Of a DNA stretch of 64,000 nt, positions 19,187 through 29,537 are shown in pieces. Position 1 is the first letter of the stretch. Each line of letters starts with the position of its first letter. The stretch lies in the NCBI GenBank assembly GCA_025352265.1, contig JANXTS010000019.1, positions 105,506 through 169,505 on the forward strand, written 5' to 3'. The notes beneath the pieces were generated by a model. That model had not been told where the DNA came from, searched no databases, and was given only the letters and a program-made list of their open reading frames with translations. Both the position numbers and the translations under genes were made by a program. The stretch comes from Variovorax sp. (lineage in GTDB: Bacteria; Pseudomonadota; Gammaproteobacteria; Burkholderiales; Burkholderiaceae_C).

Positions 19187-21280
19187 ATGCAAATCCGATC
19201 TTCTCTCTCTCTCTTCGACGGTGCGCTCCTCAAGCCCGCACTGTGGTCCTCGGTGACCAAGCTGAGTCCGCGCGTGCAATGGCGTAACCCGGTGATGTTC
19301 ATCGTCTACATCGGCAGCATCCTGACGACCTTGCTCTGGCTGCATGCGCTGACCTTTCCGGGTGACACCGGCATGCCGCCGGCGTTCGTGCTGGCTGTGT
19401 CGATCTGGCTCTGGTTCACCGTGCTCTTCGCCAACTTCGCAGAAGCGTTGGCCGAAGGCCGCAGCAAGGCGCAAGCCGCTTCGTTGCGCGGTTTGCGCAA
19501 AGACACCTGGGCCAAGAAGCTGCAGCAGCCGCACTACGGCGCGACCTTCCTGCCCGAGCAGGCACCCAATCTGCGCAAGGGCGACGTCGTGCTCATCGAG
19601 ACCGGAGACGTGGTGCCGCTCGATGGCGAAGTCATCGAAGGCGTGGCCTCGGTCGACGAGAGCGCGATCACCGGCGAATCGGCGCCGGTGGTGCGTGAGT
19701 CGGGCGGTGACTTCTCGGCGGTGACTGGTGGCACACGCGTGCTGTCGGACTGGCTGGTGGTACGCATCTCGGTCAATCCGGGTGAGTCGTTTCTCGACCG
19801 CATGATCGGCATGGTGGAAGCTGCCAAGCGCCAGAAAACACCGAATGAAGTTGCCCTCACCATCCTGCTGGTAGCGCTCACTCTGGTGTTCCTGATGGTC
19901 ACCGTCACGCTGCTGCCGTACTCGGTGTTCAGCGTGGCCGCGGCCGGTACCGGCACCGTGGTGTCGCTCACCGCGTTGGTCGCGCTGCTGGTGTGCCTGA
20001 TCCCGACGACCATCGGCGGCCTGCTGTCGGCAGTCGGCGTGGCCGGCATGAGCCGGATGATGCAGGCCAATGTCATCGCCACCTCGGGCCGCGCGGTCGA
20101 GGCCGCCGGCGACGTCGACGTGCTGCTGCTCGACAAGACCGGCACCATCACGCACGGCAACCGCCAGGCCAGCGCTTTTCTGCCGGCAGCCGGTGTTCGA
20201 CCCGAGCGGCTGGCCCGCGCCGCAGTCGTCGCCTCGCTGGCCGACGACACGCCCGAAGGTCGCAGCATCGTCGAGCTGGCACGCCGCCAGAACGTGTCCG
20301 ATGCGGGCGTCGAAGGCGCGACCTTCGTGCCCTTCACCGCGCAAACGCGCATGAGCGGTGCGGACTTGCCCGCCGCCGCCAACAGTCTCGACGTCGAACC
20401 CATCGCAATGCGCAAGGGCGCCGTGCACGCGGTACAAAAGTACGTGGAAGCGCTCGGTGGCACGATGCCTCCCGATGTGCTGCGCGCGTCCGAGGAAGTG
20501 TCGCGTCGTGGCAGCACGCCGCTGGCCGTGTCCGAAGGCAACCATGTGCTGGGCATCGTCGAGCTGAAGGACATCGTCAAGACCGGCATCAAGGAGCGCT
20601 TTGCCGAGCTGCGGCGCATGGGCATCAAGACGGTGATGATCACCGGCGACAACAAGCTCACTGCGGCTGCCATTGCGGCCGAAGCCGGCGTCGACGACTT
20701 TCTGGCCGAGGCGACACCCGAAGACAAGCTGGCGCTCATCCGCCAGTACCAGGCCGATGGCCGGCTGGTCGCTATGACCGGCGACGGCACCAACGACGCA
20801 CCCGCGCTGGCGCAGGCCGACGTCGCGGTGGCGATGGGCAGCGGCACGCAAGCCGCAAAAGAGGCTGCCAACATGGTCGACCTCGACTCCAACCCGACCA
20901 AGCTGCTCGAAGTGGTCGAGACCGGCAAGGCCTTGCTGATGACACGCGGCTCGCTCACCACGTTCTCGATTGCCAACGACGTGGCGAAGTACTTCGCCAT
21001 CATCCCGGCGATCTTCGTGTCGACCTATCCGCAGCTCGGCGCACTCAACGTGATGCGACTCGCCAGCCCGTCGTCGGCCATCCTGTCGGCGGTGATCTTC
21101 AACGCGCTGGTCATCGTCTTCCTGATTCCGCTGGCACTGAAGGGTGTGCGCTACCGGCCCGTCGGTGCGGCCGCGCTGCTGCGCCGCAACCTCGCCATCT
21201 ATGGCCTCGGCGGCCTCGTCGTGCCCTTCGTCGGCATCAAGCTGATCGACTGGATCCTCGTCGCCGTGCATCTCGTTTAA
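19187..21280 (+). CDS. kdpB: K+-transporting ATPase ATP-binding subunit KdpB
   Basis: P-type ATPase motifs [28 protein letters not shown]. Confidence 0.97.
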   Translation: MQIRSSLSLFDGALLKPALWSSVTKLSPRVQWRNPVMFIVYIGSILTTLLWLHALTFPGDTGMPPAFVLAVSIWLWFTVLFANFAEALAEGRSKAQAASLRGLRKDTWAKKLQQPHYGATFLPEQAPNLRKGDVVLIETGDVVPLDGEVIEGVASVDESAITGESAPVVRESGGDFSAVTGGTRVLSDWLVVRISVNPGESFLDRMIGMVEAAKRQKTPNEVALTILLVALTLVFLMVTVTLLPYSVFSVAAAGTGTVVSLTALVALLVCLIPTTIGGLLSAVGVAGMSRMMQANVIATSGRAVEAAGDVDVLLLDKTGTITHGNRQASAFLPAAGVRPERLARAAVVASLADDTPEGRSIVELARRQNVSDAGVEGATFVPFTAQTRMSGADLPAAANSLDVEPIAMRKGAVHAVQKYVEALGGTMPPDVLRASEEVSRRGSTPLAVSEGNHVLGIVELKDIVKTGIKERFAELRRMGIKTVMITGDNKLTAAAIAAEAGVDDFLAEATPEDKLALIRQYQADGRLVAMTGDGTNDAPALAQADVAVAMGSGTQAAKEAANMVDLDSNPTKLLEVVETGKALLMTRGSLTTFSIANDVAKYFAIIPAIFVSTYPQLGALNVMRLASPSSAILSAVIFNALVIVFLIPLALKGVRYRPVGAAALLRRNLAIYGLGGLVVPFVGIKLIDWILVAVHLV

Positions 21281-21293
21281 CGGACTCATCGTC

Positions 21294-21866
21294 ATGAAAA
21301 ACATTCTTCGTCCCGCGCTGGTTCTCTTCGTCTTGCTCAGCGCCCTCACCGGACTGCTCTATCCGCTGATCGTGACCGGCGCCGTCAAGGCGGTGTTCCC
21401 GGTGCAGGCGGCGGGCAGCATCGTCGAACGCGATGGCGTGGTCATCGGCTCGACGCTCATCGGCCAGAACTTCAGCGACCCTAAGCACTTCTGGGGTCGC
21501 CCGTCGGCCACCGCGCCGATGGCGTACAACGCTGCTGCCTCGGGCGGCTCGAATCTGGGCCCGCTCAACCCGGCGCTGGTCGACGCGGTCAAAGGTCGGG
21601 TCGAAGCGCTGCGTGCTGCCGACCCCGGCAACACCTCTTCGGTGCCGGTCGATCTGGTGACCGCATCGGCCAGCGGACTCGACCCGCACATCAGCCCGGC
21701 TGCGGCGCTGTACCAGGCAGCCCGCGTGGCACGTGAGCGCGGCCTGCAACCGGCGCAAGTCGAGCAGCTGGTCGCTTCGCACACCGAAGGCGCGCTATGG
21801 GGCTTTTTGGGCGAGGCGCGCGTCAACGTGCTGGCACTCAACATGGCGCTCGACGCCGCCAAGTGA
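21294..21866 (+). CDS. kdpC: K+-transporting ATPase subunit KdpC
   Basis: [33 protein letters not shown]. Confidence 0.96.
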   Translation: MKNILRPALVLFVLLSALTGLLYPLIVTGAVKAVFPVQAAGSIVERDGVVIGSTLIGQNFSDPKHFWGRPSATAPMAYNAAASGGSNLGPLNPALVDAVKGRVEALRAADPGNTSSVPVDLVTASASGLDPHISPAAALYQAARVARERGLQPAQVEQLVASHTEGALWGFLGEARVNVLALNMALDAAK

Positions 21867-21878
21867 GGAGCACCTGTC

Positions 21879-22238
21879 ATGGCCTATGCCGCTTACCGCG
21901 AGAACAATGGCGTTTCGCGAATCTTCGACACCACGTCCCGTAACGCTACCGCTTTCTGCGTGCTCGACGTCACCGTCGCCTGTACCGATGCCGCCTGCGT
22001 GCGGCGCAATGTCGCGCTGGTCGACGACACCGGCGTGGTGCGTTGTGAGCCGCTGCTGCACGACGACGGCACGCAAGAGAGCGTCGCGCCCCGCGTGCGT
22101 TTGATGATCCGCCTGCCGATCGCGCGCTACACCGACCTGCTGCATCGCCTCATCGAATGCGTGCCGTCCGGCGAGATCGGTCGCCTGGTGAGCTGGCGCG
22201 AGCACCTCGCGCGCTGCGGGCTGCGCGATGGCCGCTAG
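21879..22238 (+). CDS. Hypothetical protein in the kdp operon
   Basis: 119 aa ORF MAYAAYRENNGVSRIFDTTSRNATAFCVLDV between kdpC and kdpD, 12-bp gap. Confidence 0.6.
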   Translation: MAYAAYRENNGVSRIFDTTSRNATAFCVLDVTVACTDAACVRRNVALVDDTGVVRCEPLLHDDGTQESVAPRVRLMIRLPIARYTDLLHRLIECVPSGEIGRLVSWREHLARCGLRDGR

Positions 22239-22377
22239 CACCCTGGCGCAAGACCTCTGGCACGGGCTGCTCGCGCTGGCGGCGTTGATGGTGCCGCTGC
22301 TGTTCGCCTGGTTCGTGCTGTCGCGCACTGCGCGTCGGCACAAGCATCCCAAGTACAAAGACGACTCACTGCGCTAA
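22228..22377 (+). CDS. Small single-TM protein (49 aa) in the kdp operon
   Basis: MAASTLAQDLWHGLLALAALMVPLLFAWFVLSRTARRHKHPKYKDDSLR; overlaps the previous ORF by 11 bp; below the ORF-track cutoff. Confidence 0.6.
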   Translation: MAASTLAQDLWHGLLALAALMVPLLFAWFVLSRTARRHKHPKYKDDSLR

Positions 22378-22404
22378 CCTGATCGCTCGCTTCTTACGGC
22401 ATTC

Positions 22405-25152
22405 ATGCAAGATCACACCCGCCCCGACCCCGACGCATTGATCGCCCAGATGCGCAACGACGAGGCGCGTGCCAGGCGCGGCAAGCTGCGCATCTACTTC
22501 GGCGCCAGTGCCGGCGTCGGCAAGACCTGGGCGATGCTGAGCGCCGCGCAAAGGGAGCGCACCGAGGGCCGCGACGTGATGATCGGCGTGGTCGAAACGC
22601 ATGGCCGCAGCGAGACTGCGGCGCTGCTTGTCGGTCTCGACACGCTGCCGCTGAAGCAGTTGCCCTACCGCGACCGCACGCTCCCCGAGTTCGATCTCGA
22701 TGCTGCGTTGAAGCGCAAGCCGGCCGTGCTGCTGGTCGACGAACTCGCGCACACCAACGCGCCCGGATCGCGCCATGCCAAGCGCTGGCAAGACGTGCAG
22801 GAGCTGCTGGCCGCCGGCATCGAGGTCTGGTCTGCCCTCAACGTGCAGCACCTCGAAAGCCTGAACGGCACGGTTGGCGCCATCACCGGCGTGCGCGTGC
22901 ACGAGACCGTGCCCGACACCGTGCTCGACGAGGCCGACGAGGTGGTGCTGGTCGATGTCACGCCAGACGAACTCACGGCACGGCTGGCGGCCGGCAAGGT
23001 CTACCTACCCCAGCAGGCCGAACGCGCAGCCAAGAACTTTTTTCGCAAGGGCAACCTGATCGCTCTGCGCGAGATCGCGTTGCGGCGCACCGCCGAGCAC
23101 GTCGAAGACGACATGCGCGGCTGGCGCGTCGAGCAGTCCGGCGCGACCGCGTTGCAGGCCTGGAACACGTCGGGTGCCATCCTCGCTTGCGTCGGCCCGC
23201 ACGAAGGCTCTGCGCAGACCGTGCGCACCGCCGCGCGACTGGCCGGCCAGCTCAACGTGCGCTGGCACGCCGCGTATGTCGAAACACCGCGGCTGCAACG
23301 GCTCGACGCCGCGCAGCGCGACCGCATCCTCGCCGTGCTCAAGCTGGCCGAAGAATTGGGCGCTGCGACGGCGGTGCTCACCGGCGCCGATATCGCGCAG
23401 CAACTGACCGCCGAAGCGCAGCGGCTCAACTGCGCGACGATGGTGATCGGTCGGCCGGAGTCCGCGACAGGATGGCGCCTGTTGGCGTCGCGCATCTGGC
23501 TGCAGCCCGCATTGGCGCTTTCGCTGGCCGAGCAGGCACCCGCGCTGGACATCGTAGAAGTCGGCCGCGCCGACAGCACACGCCGGCTGGCCAGCTCGCC
23601 GCTCGGCCTGGGCCACAGGGCAGGCAACGACGCGGCGGATGACGACGACGATGCCGACCGGCCGCGCGCCCAGTGGCCCGGCTACGCGTTGGCGGCGGCG
23701 AGCAGCGTGGCGATCACCCTGGTCGCGACGCCGCTGCTCGGCGTGCTGGAACTGACCAACATCGTCATGCTTTTTCTTCTTGGCGTCGTGGGCATCGCCA
23801 TGCGCTTCGGTCGTGGGCCGTCGGCGTTGGCGGCGTTGCTCAACGTGGCGGCGTTCGACTACTTCTTCGTGCCACCACGGCATTCGTTCGCGGTCAGCGA
23901 CGTGCAGTACGTCGTCACCTTCGCGGTGATGCTGGGCGTCGGCTTGCTGATCGGCCAGCTGACGGCGGGGCTGCGCTTTGCGGTGGGCGTGTCGACCAGC
24001 CGCGAGCGACGCGCACAGTCGCTCTTCGAACTCACGCGCGAGCTGTCGGCCGCGCTTGAAAGTACGCAAGTGGTGGCGCTCGGCGCCGCTGCGGTGCAAC
24101 GACATTTCGGCGGTCGCGCCCTGGTGTTGGTCACCGACGCTACCGACCAGCTGGTGCGCCCGTCGGTGCCGCCGCCCGGCTTCGACGCGAGCGTGGCCGA
24201 CTGGGCGTTCAGGCAAGGCCAGCCGGCTGGGCTGGCGACCGCCACGCTCGCCGCGCAGCCCTGGCACTACGTGCCGCTGAAGGCGCCGATGCGGGTCCGC
24301 GGCGTGCTCGCCTTGCAACCCGCGCGACCGCGCTGGCTGCTCATCCCGGAGCAGGCGCAGCAGCTCGCCACGCTGGCGCGGCAGATTGCGATTGCGCTGG
24401 AGCGCGTGCACTACGTCGAGGTCGCGCAGGGGGCGGTGGTCGAGATGGAATCCGAGCGCTTGCGCAACGCCTTGCTGGGCGCCATTTCGCACGACGTGCG
24501 AACGCCGCTCACCGCGCTGATCGCGCTGGCCGAGTCGCTGCAGACCTTGTCGCCCGACCAGCACGCCGAAGCCGCCCACGCCATCGTCGCGCAGGCGCGT
24601 CAGCTGCATGCATTGGTCAGCAACCTGCTGGACATGGCCCGGCTGGAGAGCGGCGGCGGTGCCGTCAATCTGCGGCGCGATTGGCAGTCTGTCGAAGAGG
24701 TGGTCGGCTCCGCGATCCGGGCCGCCCGGCACGCACTGGGCGACTGGACGGTGCAAACGGAACTCCCGTTCGACCTGCCGTTGGTCGAGTTCGACGCGGT
24801 GCTGATCGAGCGCGTGCTGGTCAATCTTTTGGAGAACGCCGTCAAGTACGGCGCGCAGCCGGTCGTCGTGCGGTCCGCCGTCACGCCGGCGTCGCTGGTG
24901 CTGACGGTGCGCGACCACGGTCCCGGTTTGCCCGCCGCGATGCAAGGCCACGAGCACACGCTGTTCGACAAGTTCACTCGCGGCCAGGTTGAATCTGCAA
25001 CGCCGGGCGTCGGGTTGGGGTTGGCGATCTGCAAGGCGGTGGTGAGTGCGCATGGAGGCGACATTTCAGCCGTGAATGCTGAAGGAGGCGGCGCAGAATT
25101 CACCGTCACCCTGCCGCGCCGCGCGCCACCTGAACTGCCATCACCCCCATGA
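22405..25152 (+). CDS. kdpD: Sensor histidine kinase KdpD
   Basis: GKLRIYFGASAGVGKTWAML, HTNAPGSRHAKRWQDV, HisKA SHDVRTPLTAL. Confidence 0.97.
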   Translation: MQDHTRPDPDALIAQMRNDEARARRGKLRIYFGASAGVGKTWAMLSAAQRERTEGRDVMIGVVETHGRSETAALLVGLDTLPLKQLPYRDRTLPEFDLDAALKRKPAVLLVDELAHTNAPGSRHAKRWQDVQELLAAGIEVWSALNVQHLESLNGTVGAITGVRVHETVPDTVLDEADEVVLVDVTPDELTARLAAGKVYLPQQAERAAKNFFRKGNLIALREIALRRTAEHVEDDMRGWRVEQSGATALQAWNTSGAILACVGPHEGSAQTVRTAARLAGQLNVRWHAAYVETPRLQRLDAAQRDRILAVLKLAEELGAATAVLTGADIAQQLTAEAQRLNCATMVIGRPESATGWRLLASRIWLQPALALSLAEQAPALDIVEVGRADSTRRLASSPLGLGHRAGNDAADDDDDADRPRAQWPGYALAAASSVAITLVATPLLGVLELTNIVMLFLLGVVGIAMRFGRGPSALAALLNVAAFDYFFVPPRHSFAVSDVQYVVTFAVMLGVGLLIGQLTAGLRFAVGVSTSRERRAQSLFELTRELSAALESTQVVALGAAAVQRHFGGRALVLVTDATDQLVRPSVPPPGFDASVADWAFRQGQPAGLATATLAAQPWHYVPLKAPMRVRGVLALQPARPRWLLIPEQAQQLATLARQIAIALERVHYVEVAQGAVVEMESERLRNALLGAISHDVRTPLTALIALAESLQTLSPDQHAEAAHAIVAQARQLHALVSNLLDMARLESGGGAVNLRRDWQSVEEVVGSAIRAARHALGDWTVQTELPFDLPLVEFDAVLIERVLVNLLENAVKYGAQPVVVRSAVTPASLVLTVRDHGPGLPAAMQGHEHTLFDKFTRGQVESATPGVGLGLAICKAVVSAHGGDISAVNAEGGGAEFTVTLPRRAPPELPSPP

Positions 25153-25862
25153 GTACCGCGCCCCGTCCGCTTCAGCCCACTGCGATCGTCATCGAAGACG
25201 AGCCGCAGATTCGCCGTTTCGTGCGGGGCGCACTCGAAACGGAAGGCTGGCTGGTGCACGAAGCCGCGACGCTGCGCGATGGCCTGGCCGCCGCCGGCAC
25301 GCGGCAACCCGACCTGCTGGTGCTCGACCTCGGCTTGCCCGATGGCGATGGCGTGACGTTGATCCGCGATGTGCGCGGCTGGTCGGGTGTGCCGATCATC
25401 GTGCTGTCTGCCCGCACCGACGAGGCCGACAAGATCGCCGCGCTCGATGCCGGTGCCGACGACTACCTCACCAAGCCCTTCGGCACCGGTGAACTGCTGG
25501 CACGCGTGCGCGCCAACCTGCGCCGGCTGCGTGCGGGAAGTGCGGGCAGCGACGAGCCCGAGGCGCTGTTTCGCTTCGGCGAGATCGAGGTCGACCGGGC
25601 AGCGCGCCTTGTGCGACGTGCGAGTGCCGAGGTGCATCTGACGCCCACCGAGTACCGCCTGCTGACCGTGCTCGTCGCCAACGTCGGCCGCGTGATGACG
25701 CAGCGGCAGTTGCTGCGTGAGGTGTGGGGTCCGTCGCATTCCGAACAGAGCCACTATCTGCGCATCTACATGGGGCATTTGCGGCAGAAGCTGGAGGCCG
25801 ATCCGGCGCAGCCACGGCATCTGTTGACCGAGACTGCTGTGGGGTATCGGTTGGTGGTTTAG
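25149..25862 (+). CDS. kdpE: Response regulator KdpE
   Basis: REC (LLVLDLGLPDGDGV) plus OmpR-type wHTH; overlaps kdpD. Confidence 0.96.
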   Translation: MSTAPRPLQPTAIVIEDEPQIRRFVRGALETEGWLVHEAATLRDGLAAAGTRQPDLLVLDLGLPDGDGVTLIRDVRGWSGVPIIVLSARTDEADKIAALDAGADDYLTKPFGTGELLARVRANLRRLRAGSAGSDEPEALFRFGEIEVDRAARLVRRASAEVHLTPTEYRLLTVLVANVGRVMTQRQLLREVWGPSHSEQSHYLRIYMGHLRQKLEADPAQPRHLLTETAVGYRLVV

Positions 25863-25922
25863 TTCTGGCGCCTCGCGGGGCGATTGCGTCGCGCGGGGAG
25901 GCGGTGCGCTCTATGCCACCGG

Positions 25923-26028
25923 GCGGCAGCCGCCTCCGGTCCTTCGGACTTCGCTGCCGCTCCTCACGAAAAGCGGGGTCCATAGAACTCGCTTCGCTGA
26001 AACCGCTATGGCCCTGATCCGCTTTTCG
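25923..26028. repeat. Tandem long inverted repeats 3' of kdpE
   Basis: GCGGCAG...CTGCCGC (25923-25960) and CGAAAAGCGGggtCCATAG...CTATGGccctgatCCGCTTTTCG (25967-26028). Confidence 0.8.
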
Positions 26029-26342
26029 CTGCGGTGCTCTCCGGAGACTCAGCAGCCCCCCAATGGCGTACCGCCCACCGTTTGGTGGAATGACGTCTTA
26101 GCGCTTTCAAGTGCAGTTTTGCACCTATGAAGCGGACGTGCACACGAGGATTGGATCGAGCCACGGAACACCGATTTTCAAGCGGTGCCGGAGGCTAATT
26201 TCGAACGGCTCCGTCTACCCTTGCCGCCTATCATCGAAGCGAAATTTTATCTGCCTCGCTTTATACGTAACCTGGCATCCGTGCGACTCAATGCAATCGC
26301 CCACATCGCACCTTAGAATTAACGAGCTTAGATGTCACGTAT

Positions 26343-27623
26343 ATGGGTCCTGTAGCTCTTTTTGATAAATCGTTTCTTCAGTCACTTTCTGTCGATGAGT
26401 CTGTGTGGTTCGACCACTTCTTCTATCCGAATATTTGCCCGTTTTTCTACGTTGAGACCCTCGCTGATCTAACAAAGACTGCCGAAGGACGATCAGGTCG
26501 AAGCGGTGAAGATGAAGTGAGGATCGTCGCGGATAAAACACCCACGCTCTCTGGCGCGCCATGCGTTCACCACAGAGAACTCGCGGTAGCCAACTTGATG
26601 GGCCAGCGAATACCGATGAATGGTCAGATTCCTTTGGCTGGCGGCAGGCGTGTACGTACCACCCAAGGCAAAGCTGGAGTTGTGTATGACGCTTCTCCCG
26701 AAGCCCAGGCATTTGCGCGATGGCAGCAAGCCAAATTTCATGACGTAGAGCGAGCGTTTGCACATGATTGGCGACGCATGCTTATGACGTTAGATTTGCC
26801 TGCAACAGCGCTTCGCATGAAGGCTCTGGGAATAGATGCGCAGCGTTGTAAAACAGTTCACGATGCGCACGCGATGGCGACACGGCTCGTGAGGGAGCGC
26901 ACGCAGCCGTTCGAACAGATGGCGCTCTTACTTGCTTTTCTAGCTGTACCCCCCGAAGGTCATAGGGAAATTATTGAGCGATGGTCGTTCGATCAGTACA
27001 GGCCATTGGCTGACTACGCGCCGTTCGCAGCACATGTTTTGGCAGTCGAGCTCTTCTTTCAGATTGCTCTTGGCGCCAACCTGATCTCGGCCGAGCGTGC
27101 TTCGAATCGCATCGATATTTCCTATCTTTTCTATCTTCCGTTTTGCATGGTTTTCGTATCTGGAGATTAGTTGCATCGCCTTTGCGCAGGTCCCTTCTTG
27201 AAAGCGACACAGGAGTTCGTCTGGGCGCCCGATCTAAAGGCCGAACTTGGCCGATTGAATTCAGAGTTCGCCAAACTCTCAGTTGCGGAGCGCGAGTTGG
27301 GCCTGATGAAGTTTGCGCCAGTGCCTATCGGCTCCGACGATGATCTGCTGCTGAAAATTTGGGATCGACATACACCGGGATGGCGTGGGCGGCATGCTTC
27401 ACCAAAGCCGCTGTTTAACGAGTCGGAAAAGAGGATTGCTGAGCACCTACGAAGCTTTGCTTCGCAGCCGACAATGTCGGCAGAAGAACTCAAGTGCAGC
27501 ACCGAAAACGCGGAGCTTGATGAGGTCGCCATCTCCCGGATGGTCCCCAAACGAAAAGGCAGTTGGTGGTTGCTACCAAAAGATCTGAAAGATGACGAAG
27601 AGGCTGCGGCGAGCGGCGACTGA
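26343..27623 (+). pseudogene. Uncharacterised ~426-aa protein interrupted by an in-frame TAG at 27168-27170
   Basis: ORFs 26343-27170 and 27171-27623 are in the same frame and read continuously: ...YLPFCMVFVSGD*LHRLCAGPFLKATQEFVWAPDLKAELGRLNSEFAKLS.... Confidence 0.65.
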
Positions 27624-27736
27624 ACTCGCTATTGGCCGCACTATTCGCGCGTGATGCTTAGATCGGCAGGCATGGGTCTGTGATCTGTGTTCGGAACAGT
27701 TAGCGCGTCTAACTCGAGATTTTTGTGAGGACTTTT

Positions 27737-28516
27737 ATGATTGATGAGCACATTCCAATTGGAAAAGAATTTCTAGAGAAGATTTGGGATCAAGACGATC
27801 GATTAGAGGAGCAGACTGACCTGCGGATAGTCGACCTTGGGCGTAAGGCGCCGGCTCTACTTGGTGCGATTGGCACCACACTCTCACATTTAGACCGATT
27901 GGCATCTTGCTTCTATAGATGTCATGGGGGTGATCATCTGATCGAGTACTTGACAGGCCGTGTCTACAGTCTCGCGCGTGCGTCTGTTCGGCTCATTCGC
28001 TTTGGCAACTATGACGAAGCCCTTTCACTCATTCAAATGATCGGAGAAATTGCCAATCTGATTCAATTATTCGCCAAGAGCGAAGAAGATCTTGTCGCTT
28101 GGAAGTCTGCTTCGAAGTCCGAACGGATGAACAAGTTTGGACCGGCCGCGATTCGCAGGCGTCTGGAGGATCTGGGAGAGCCGGCGCGTCTCGATCGAGA
28201 TTGGTACAGCGCAATCTGCGAGTGGGCGACGCACCCAATGCCTTCCACTCGGCCCAATGCCTTCAATGTAATGGGGCTGGCAGCTGCGGCACCACACTTG
28301 CAAGATGAAGGTGTCTTGGTTTGCCTGAATGAACTTGGCAAAGCGTTGAGCTGTTACATCGTTCCTGCGCTCTCGCTGCTTCCTATTTCGAAGGAAAATC
28401 GGCGAGCAGCGTTGATTGAAAGTAGACCGCTTGGGGAAAACCTCGGAGGGATTACTTTGGATCGGCTTGATGCGATTTGGTCTCAACAGCGCGCTCGGAT
28501 GCATGTCTATCACTGA
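27737..28516 (+). CDS. Uncharacterised, mostly helical protein (weak DUF5677-like feel)
   Basis: ORF MIDEHIPIGKEFLEKIWDQDD...; contains LTGRVYSLARASVRLIRFGNYDEALSLIQMIGEIANLI and WYSAICEWATHPMPSTRP. Confidence 0.6.
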   Translation: MIDEHIPIGKEFLEKIWDQDDRLEEQTDLRIVDLGRKAPALLGAIGTTLSHLDRLASCFYRCHGGDHLIEYLTGRVYSLARASVRLIRFGNYDEALSLIQMIGEIANLIQLFAKSEEDLVAWKSASKSERMNKFGPAAIRRRLEDLGEPARLDRDWYSAICEWATHPMPSTRPNAFNVMGLAAAAPHLQDEGVLVCLNELGKALSCYIVPALSLLPISKENRRAALIESRPLGENLGGITLDRLDAIWSQQRARMHVYH

Positions 28517-28613
28517 ACCATGTCACCAGCTTCAAAGCTTGCGTCTCCTCAGCGTCGGTCACATGGCGGTTTGGTTTGGATGTGGTCGTTTTGCATCCTG
28601 CCCTCACCCTAAT

Positions 28614-28632
28614 CCTCTCCCAGAGGGAGAGG
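28614..28632. repeat. Palindromic REP-like element
   Basis: CCTCTCCC-AGA-GGGAGAGG perfect hairpin in the context CCCTCACCCTAATCCTCTCCCAGAGGGAGAGG. Confidence 0.75.
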
Positions 28633-28710
28633 CGACAAGAACGACGGCCCGCACCGCACAACGGGCGGCCCCGCCAACGCACGGTCCCAACTAAAGCGAT
28701 TCAAACAACC

Positions 28711-29323
28711 TCAGTCCCGCCCACCCGCAACGATCGCCTGCCCCACCACCAGCAGATTCGTGAACCAGCTCTCATGACTGCCACGGCATTCGACCAACCG
28801 AAACGACCCCAACCGCTCCGACAGGCGCGGTTGCCAGCCCATGCTCTGCGGCAACGCCGCGTCCTGCTGGCAGTTGAGGTAGGACTTGCCGACCTGCAGC
28901 GCGGCCAGCGGTTGCGGCAGGGTGGCTTCGTCGGTGAAGGTCTTGTACGGATGCGGGTTGCGCTTTGCGAAGGCCGATGTGGCGAGCTCGATGTCGGCGT
29001 CGTTGATGAAGGCCTCGCGCCAGATCTCGAAGGGCAGCATCACGGCGCCGTTGCTTGCGGCCGCTACTGCATAGAACATCGCGACGTAGTACGGCCGCAC
29101 CAGGTCGTTGAGGCTCTCGCCATTGAGTGGCGCGAAGGCGTTCGTAGACCGGACGCTTCAGGCGCGGCAGCACCCGTGCGGCGACTCTGGAGTCACCGGG
29201 TCGGTTGCGTGCAAGCGTCGGGCAATGCACCGTGTGGCCTGCCGCACGCACCGCGTCGGCGACGGCTTCAAGTTCGGCGCCGGTGTGCCAGGCACCACGG
29301 ACGAGAGCGCAGATATCTGACAT
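28711..29323 (-). pseudogene. Alpha/beta hydrolase, frameshifted and internally deleted
   Basis: N-terminus MSDICALVRGAWHTGAELEAVADAVRAAGHTVHCPTLARNRPGDSR in one frame; C-terminus NAFAPLNGESLNDLVRPYYVAMF...SYLNCQQDAALPQSMGWQPRLSERLGSFRLVECRGSHESWFTNLLVV in another. Confidence 0.8.
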
Positions 29324-29537
29324 CGCTGCGACTCCAGTTCGTTGTTCAAGTGAGAAATGTCGGGCGCTAAGCAGGCGTTGGATAGCCGCTCAGCGCCAGC
29401 ACGCTGCCGTGCCGCTTCACGTCACGCCCCCAATCGACGCTTGGCGATTCAAATCCGCACTTCGTCGCAAGGCACAAGACCGCTTGCAAGGCCATCCAGA
29501 CAATTGCCGACGTCGTCCGCGCTGAAGCCCATCGCCC

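Noticed and set aside
19172-21349. 725-aa minus-strand ORF opposite kdpB
   Set aside because: Antisense shadow of a confidently identified P-type ATPase; composition is not protein-like.
23005-25053. 682-aa minus-strand ORF opposite kdpD
   Set aside because: Shadow ORF; kdpD on the plus strand explains the region.
27168-27170. Programmed stop-codon recoding (pyrrolysine or readthrough) at the in-frame TAG
   Set aside because: No pyl machinery seen and no obvious recoding structure; nonsense mutation or base-call error is simpler, so not claimed as recoding.
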